NCBI GenBank assembly: GCA_947445495.1
Contig: CANFEI010000025.1
Span: forward strand, 1 to 9,181
From: Alcaligenaceae bacterium
GTDB lineage: Bacteria > Pseudomonadota > Gammaproteobacteria > Burkholderiales > Burkholderiaceae
Direction: 5' to 3'
Length of the DNA: 9,181 nucleotides
The notes below the pieces were generated by a model. The model saw nothing but the letters and a program-made list of their open reading frames with translations. It did not search any database and had not been told where the DNA came from. Both the position numbers and the translations under genes were made by a program. Of this stretch, positions 6,100 through 9,181 are shown in pieces. Numbering within the stretch: the stretch's first letter is position 1; the number at the start of each line of letters is the position of its first letter.

Positions 6100-8228
6100 G
6101 GGGCCAGCCTTGAGATATCTGCAACTTGATTCATGAGTCGATGCAGCTGATCAAGGAGCGCCAATCTGTTGTTTCGCACTGCGATGTCATCGGTCATCAC
6201 CATGATGTCGTTAAAGAACAGATCAACAGCTTCTCTCGTTTGGGCGAGTGTATCCATGGCTGCGACATAATCGCCCGCTTCAAATTGTTGCTGGGCAATG
6301 GGTTGGGCTTGTGCCACCGCTTTGGCGAGTGCTTGTTCGGCAGGCTCGGTCAAGAGCTTTGCTGCAACAGCCGGCAGTTTCCCTTCTGATTTTTTCAAGA
6401 GATTGCCAATCCGCTTATTCGCCGCAGCGAGACTTGCGGCACTAGAACTGAGCGCAAATTTTTCTGCAGCGACGACCCGTGCGACAACCTGGTGCAGTGG
6501 TGGCGTGAGCGCGAGCACCGCTTCGACAGCATGCCGATCGTGATGTGTAATCAGCTGGTTACGTAAGCGCTCGAGAATGAAGTCTCGGACTTCCGGGATG
6601 GTCTGCTCGGCGAGCGTTCCAGTTGGGAATTGTTTGGCGCTGGTGGCAAGCAGATCTTCAAGTGAAAGTGGGCCAGCGTTTTGTATTTTTAATACTCCGC
6701 CTGCGGTGAGCTGCTCGAAGGCGCTGATGAGGCCCAGCGCAGCGCGACGCAAGCCGAAAGGATCGCGCTCCCCGGTGGGGGCCAAGCCTATTCCCCAGAT
6801 CCCCACTAAGGTTTCTGCCCGCTCAGCGATAAATAGTATCGCTGCGATCATATTGGATGCAGTGATGGGAGTGTCTAAGCGGATGCGATACTGCTCAGCG
6901 AGTGCTTGCACGACTTGAGGTGCCTCGTTGTCACCTCGGGCGTAGTAGGCGCCCATAATGCCCTGAAGTTCTGGAAACTCGCCCACCATATTGGTCGTGA
7001 GATCCGCTTTGGCAAGTTCGGCAGCACGTTCGGCGAGGGTTGTGTCGGCACCCAGTGTTTTGGCGAGATGGGCTGCAATCGCACGCACACGGCCGACACG
7101 TTCTAGTTGTGTCCCAAGTTTGTTGTGGTAGACGATCGAGTCGAGTTGGGCGACGCGTGCGTGCAAGGGAGTTTTGCGATCCGTTTCAAAAAAGAATTGT
7201 GCATCAGCCAAGCGGGGTCGTACGACCCGCTCATTGCCTTCGATAATCGCGTGAGGCTTATCGGTCGGCATGTTGCTGACAATCAGAAACTGGTTGGTGA
7301 GGGCGCCGGTGTCTTTATTGAAGAGGGGGAAATATTTTTGATTCAGACGCATCGTTAGAATCAGACATTCCTGGGGAACAGTCAGAAAACGCTCTTCGAA
7401 TGTACCGACGTACACCGCAGGTGCTTCCACCAAGGCGGTGACTTCATCGAGCAGGGCGTCGACTTCTGGACCGGTTCCGATACTGGCTTGAAGCTTGAGC
7501 GTTTGGGCCTGTAGCTGTTCAGCGATTTGGGCACGACGCAGCGCAAAACTTGCAGTGACTCTTCCTGTGTGGGCAAGCTGCGTTTCGTAACTATCTGCGC
7601 TCTCAATCGTTAAGGCGCTTGGGTGTAGGAACCGATGCCCAAATGTCTGCCGACCAGCTTGGAGGCCAAGAATCGTTGCTGGAATAATTTCTGTGCCAAG
7701 CAGGGCAAGCAGGGCGTGCGCGGGTCGCACGAATTTGACAGCGGTTTCGCCATCCGCAAGTTGATACTTCATCACCTTGGGAATGGGTAGCGCAGCAATG
7801 CTCGCTTCGATTGCACCTTGTAGTACGTCGTTAAGTTTTGCGCCGGACGCTGTGCCAGAAGCGACGAGATACTCTTGTTTACCATCCGATTCGCGAGCGA
7901 GCGTGCTGACATCCATAGATTCCCAGCCCTTCGCGGCTAGTTTTTTTAATAATGCGGGCGTGGCGCCGCCGTTCGCATCGAACCCCACCTTGACCGGCAT
8001 GAGTTTTTCAGAGAAAGACTGATCGGGCGCGATGCTCAGGACCGCGCTGAGCTTGACCCCGAGCCGACGTGGTGTGGCGAATGCTTCGATCACGCAGGGG
8101 GTACCGATCAGGCCGAGTGCTTGCAGCGCATCGTGTAGGCCTTGGGCAAACGCTTGGCCAAGTTTCGGCAGTGCTTTAGGGGGTAGCTCTTCGGTGAAGA
8201 GCTCAACAAGAAGGGGGCGGGTAGACAT
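6096..8228 (-). CDS. glyS: Glycyl-tRNA synthetase beta subunit
   Basis: GlyS is the tRNA-recognising subunit of the bacterial alpha2beta2 glycyl-tRNA synthetase, which charges tRNA-Gly in the cytoplasm. The protein begins with the family signature LLVELFTEELPPKAL (6-20). It continues with KFVRPAHALLALLG (165-178), TFGHRFL (195-201), LLDEVTALVEAP (259-270), LILTMRLNQKYFPLF (289-303) and NERVVRPRLADAQFFFETD (332-350). HNKLGTQLERV (368-378) marks the HD-like region, followed by KADLTTNMVGEFPELQGIMG (407-426) and ERDPFGLRRAALG (487-499). The C-terminal DALR-type anticodon-binding domain includes ANKRIGNLLKK (603-613) and FFNDIMVMTDD (671-681). At 710 aa it is full length. The start has a strong ribosome site (AAAGGGG, 8236-8242, 7-base spacing) and overlaps the glyQ stop by one base (TAATG). 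Its own stop overlaps gmhB by four bases. Confidence 0.97.
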   Translation of the reverse strand: MSTRPLLVELFTEELPPKALPKLGQAFAQGLHDALQALGLIGTPCVIEAFATPRRLGVKLSAVLSIAPDQSFSEKLMPVKVGFDANGGATPALLKKLAAKGWESMDVSTLARESDGKQEYLVASGTASGAKLNDVLQGAIEASIAALPIPKVMKYQLADGETAVKFVRPAHALLALLGTEIIPATILGLQAGRQTFGHRFLHPSALTIESADSYETQLAHTGRVTASFALRRAQIAEQLQAQTLKLQASIGTGPEVDALLDEVTALVEAPAVYVGTFEERFLTVPQECLILTMRLNQKYFPLFNKDTGALTNQFLIVSNMPTDKPHAIIEGNERVVRPRLADAQFFFETDRKTPLHARVAQLDSIVYHNKLGTQLERVGRVRAIAAHLAKTLGADTTLAERAAELAKADLTTNMVGEFPELQGIMGAYYARGDNEAPQVVQALAEQYRIRLDTPITASNMIAAILFIAERAETLVGIWGIGLAPTGERDPFGLRRAALGLISAFEQLTAGGVLKIQNAGPLSLEDLLATSAKQFPTGTLAEQTIPEVRDFILERLRNQLITHHDRHAVEAVLALTPPLHQVVARVVAAEKFALSSSAASLAAANKRIGNLLKKSEGKLPAVAAKLLTEPAEQALAKAVAQAQPIAQQQFEAGDYVAAMDTLAQTREAVDLFFNDIMVMTDDIAVRNNRLALLDQLHRLMNQVADISRLAP

Positions 8229-9127
8229 TAGTTTGCCCCTTTGTTTGCATGAAGCATCGGGAAACCTAGTTTTTCGCGCGACTCAAAGTAGGCTTGCGCA
8301 ACGGCACGAGACAGATTTCTGATGCGCCCAATGTAGGCAGCGCGCTCTGTCACACTGATCGCGCCTCGGGCATCGAGCATATTAAAAGTGTGGGCGGCTT
8401 TCAGAGTTGCTTCGTAAGCAGGCAAGGCTAAGGGAACTTCCATGAGTCGTTTGGCTAGGCTTTCAAAGTCACTGAAATGACGGAACAGTGTTTCAGCATC
8501 CGAATGTTCAAAGTTATAGGTGGACTGTTCCACTTCATTTTGATGAAACACGTCTCGGTAAAGCACCTTGCCGCGCGACCCTTCGGTCCAGACGAGGTCG
8601 TAGACACTCTCAACGCCTTGCAAGTACATCGCGAGTCGTTCAAGGCCGTACGTGATCTCGCCGGTTGTTGGTGTGCAATCCAGGCCACCCACTTGTTGAA
8701 AGTAGGTGAACTGCGTGACTTCCATCCCATTGAGCCAGACTTCCCAACCCAGTCCCCAAGCCCCGAGGGTTGGATTCTCCCAGTCGTCTTCTACAAAGCG
8801 AATGTCGTGCTCAGTCGTGTTGATGCCTAGTGCAACCAATGATCCGATATACAGATTCAAAATGTCTGGCGGCGCTGGCTTAAGGACGACTTGGTATTGA
8901 TAGTAGTGCTGCAGTCGATTTGGGTTTTCGCCGTAACGACCGTCTTTGGGTCGGCGTGAGGGCTGCACATAGGCTGCCCGCCAAGGCTCGGGGCCGATCG
9001 CCCGTAAAAAGGTCGCGGTATGCGAGGTCCCGGCGCCGACCTCCATGTCATACGGTTGGAGCAGGGCACAGCCCTGTTTGTCCCAGTATTCTTGCAGTCG
9101 CAGAATAATTTGCTGAAAAGTGAGCAT
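8228..9127 (-). CDS. glyQ: Glycyl-tRNA synthetase alpha subunit
   Basis: GlyQ is the class II catalytic subunit that activates glycine with ATP; it works with GlyS encoded next to it. Family blocks (numbered from this start) are [20 protein letters not shown] (29-48), [20 protein letters not shown] (53-72), [20 protein letters not shown] (116-135), and [15 protein letters not shown] (156-170), which is motif 3. [14 protein letters not shown] and [15 protein letters not shown] follow near the C-terminus. The frame stays open to an earlier ATG at 9172, which would add 15 residues ([15 protein letters not shown]). I chose 9127 because the protein then begins [15 protein letters not shown], as I recall for Burkholderiales homologues, and because the upstream ATG overlaps a TAAAAT promoter-like hexamer. 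The resulting 299 aa is close to the 303 aa of E. coli GlyQ. Neither start has a convincing Shine-Dalgarno site. The stop overlaps the glyS start by one base. The identity is certain; the start is likely. Confidence 0.96.
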   Translation of the reverse strand: MLTFQQIILRLQEYWDKQGCALLQPYDMEVGAGTSHTATFLRAIGPEPWRAAYVQPSRRPKDGRYGENPNRLQHYYQYQVVLKPAPPDILNLYIGSLVALGINTTEHDIRFVEDDWENPTLGAWGLGWEVWLNGMEVTQFTYFQQVGGLDCTPTTGEITYGLERLAMYLQGVESVYDLVWTEGSRGKVLYRDVFHQNEVEQSTYNFEHSDAETLFRHFSDFESLAKRLMEVPLALPAYEATLKAAHTFNMLDARGAISVTERAAYIGRIRNLSRAVAQAYFESREKLGFPMLHANKGAN

Positions 9128-9170
9128 CGAGAGGTGTCGGTGGGTCGGTAGTGGGTGTGGAATCCCTGGC

Positions 9171-9176
9171 ATTTTA
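9171..9176 (-). promoter_or_regulatory. Possible -10 element of the glyQ operon promoter
   Basis: Read on the minus strand this is TAAAAT, one mismatch from the consensus TATAAT. A start of transcription about 7 bases downstream would leave a leader of roughly 35 bases before the ATG at 9127. The matching -35 element would fall beyond the right edge of the window, so the call is incomplete and rests on one hexamer plus position. Confidence 0.35.
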
Positions 9177-9181
9177 GCTTG

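Noticed and set aside
6577..6918. 113-codon plus-strand frame inside glyS
   Set aside because: It is fully embedded opposite conserved GlyS sequence, is Ser/Ala-rich and has no independent support.
8477..8830. 117-codon plus-strand frame inside glyQ
   Set aside because: It lies opposite one of the most conserved stretches of GlyQ, so its openness reflects codon constraints on glyQ.
1..9181. A mobile element, CRISPR array, phage or defence system
   Set aside because: Every long frame is assigned to a housekeeping family, intergenic space is minimal, and I saw no direct-repeat array, terminal inverted repeats, integrase or transposase.

Overview
The window is an ordinary-looking chromosomal housekeeping segment from a Gram-negative betaproteobacterium, most likely a member of the Burkholderiales with moderate GC content. 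The evidence is the protein sequences and the gene order. GlyQ, GlyS, GmhB, a PlsC-type acyltransferase, a YgjP-like metallopeptidase and GloA run in the order I recall for Burkholderiales, and SurA and RsmA lie opposite them. I cannot name a genus from the sequence alone. Coding density is close to complete: no stretch of 300 bases lacks a gene, and I see no tRNA, rRNA, CRISPR array, insertion sequence or phage gene.

Left arm (+ strand, 1-2364): the last codons of an upstream gene, probably lptD, overlap the surA start by the four bases ATGA. surA is followed after 3 bases by rsmA, which starts with GTG. This is an outer-membrane biogenesis cluster (LptD is a SurA client) ending in the 16S rRNA dimethyltransferase. 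pdxA, which commonly sits between surA and rsmA, is absent here.

Right arm (- strand, read from 9127 down to 2338): glyQ, glyS, gmhB, plsC, ygjP-like, gloA and a GarK/GlxK-type glycerate kinase. The first five are packed with overlaps or gaps of 1, 4, 0 and 2 bases, which indicates one translationally coupled operon. Gaps of 71 bases before gloA and 32 bases before the glycerate kinase set the last two genes slightly apart. The operon mixes glycine charging (GlyQS), ADP-heptose supply for the LPS core (GmhB), phospholipid synthesis (PlsC), a putative zinc peptidase, methylglyoxal detoxification (GloA) and glycerate phosphorylation.

The two arms converge, and the 3' ends of rsmA and the glycerate kinase gene overlap by 27 bases with no obvious terminator between them. 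Points worth a second look are the long proline-rich linkers on both sides of the first parvulin domain of SurA, the missing pdxA, the convergent overlap, the weak or absent ribosome sites before glyQ and the glycerate kinase, and the HX4E acyltransferase motif. I found no evidence of a previously undescribed system.
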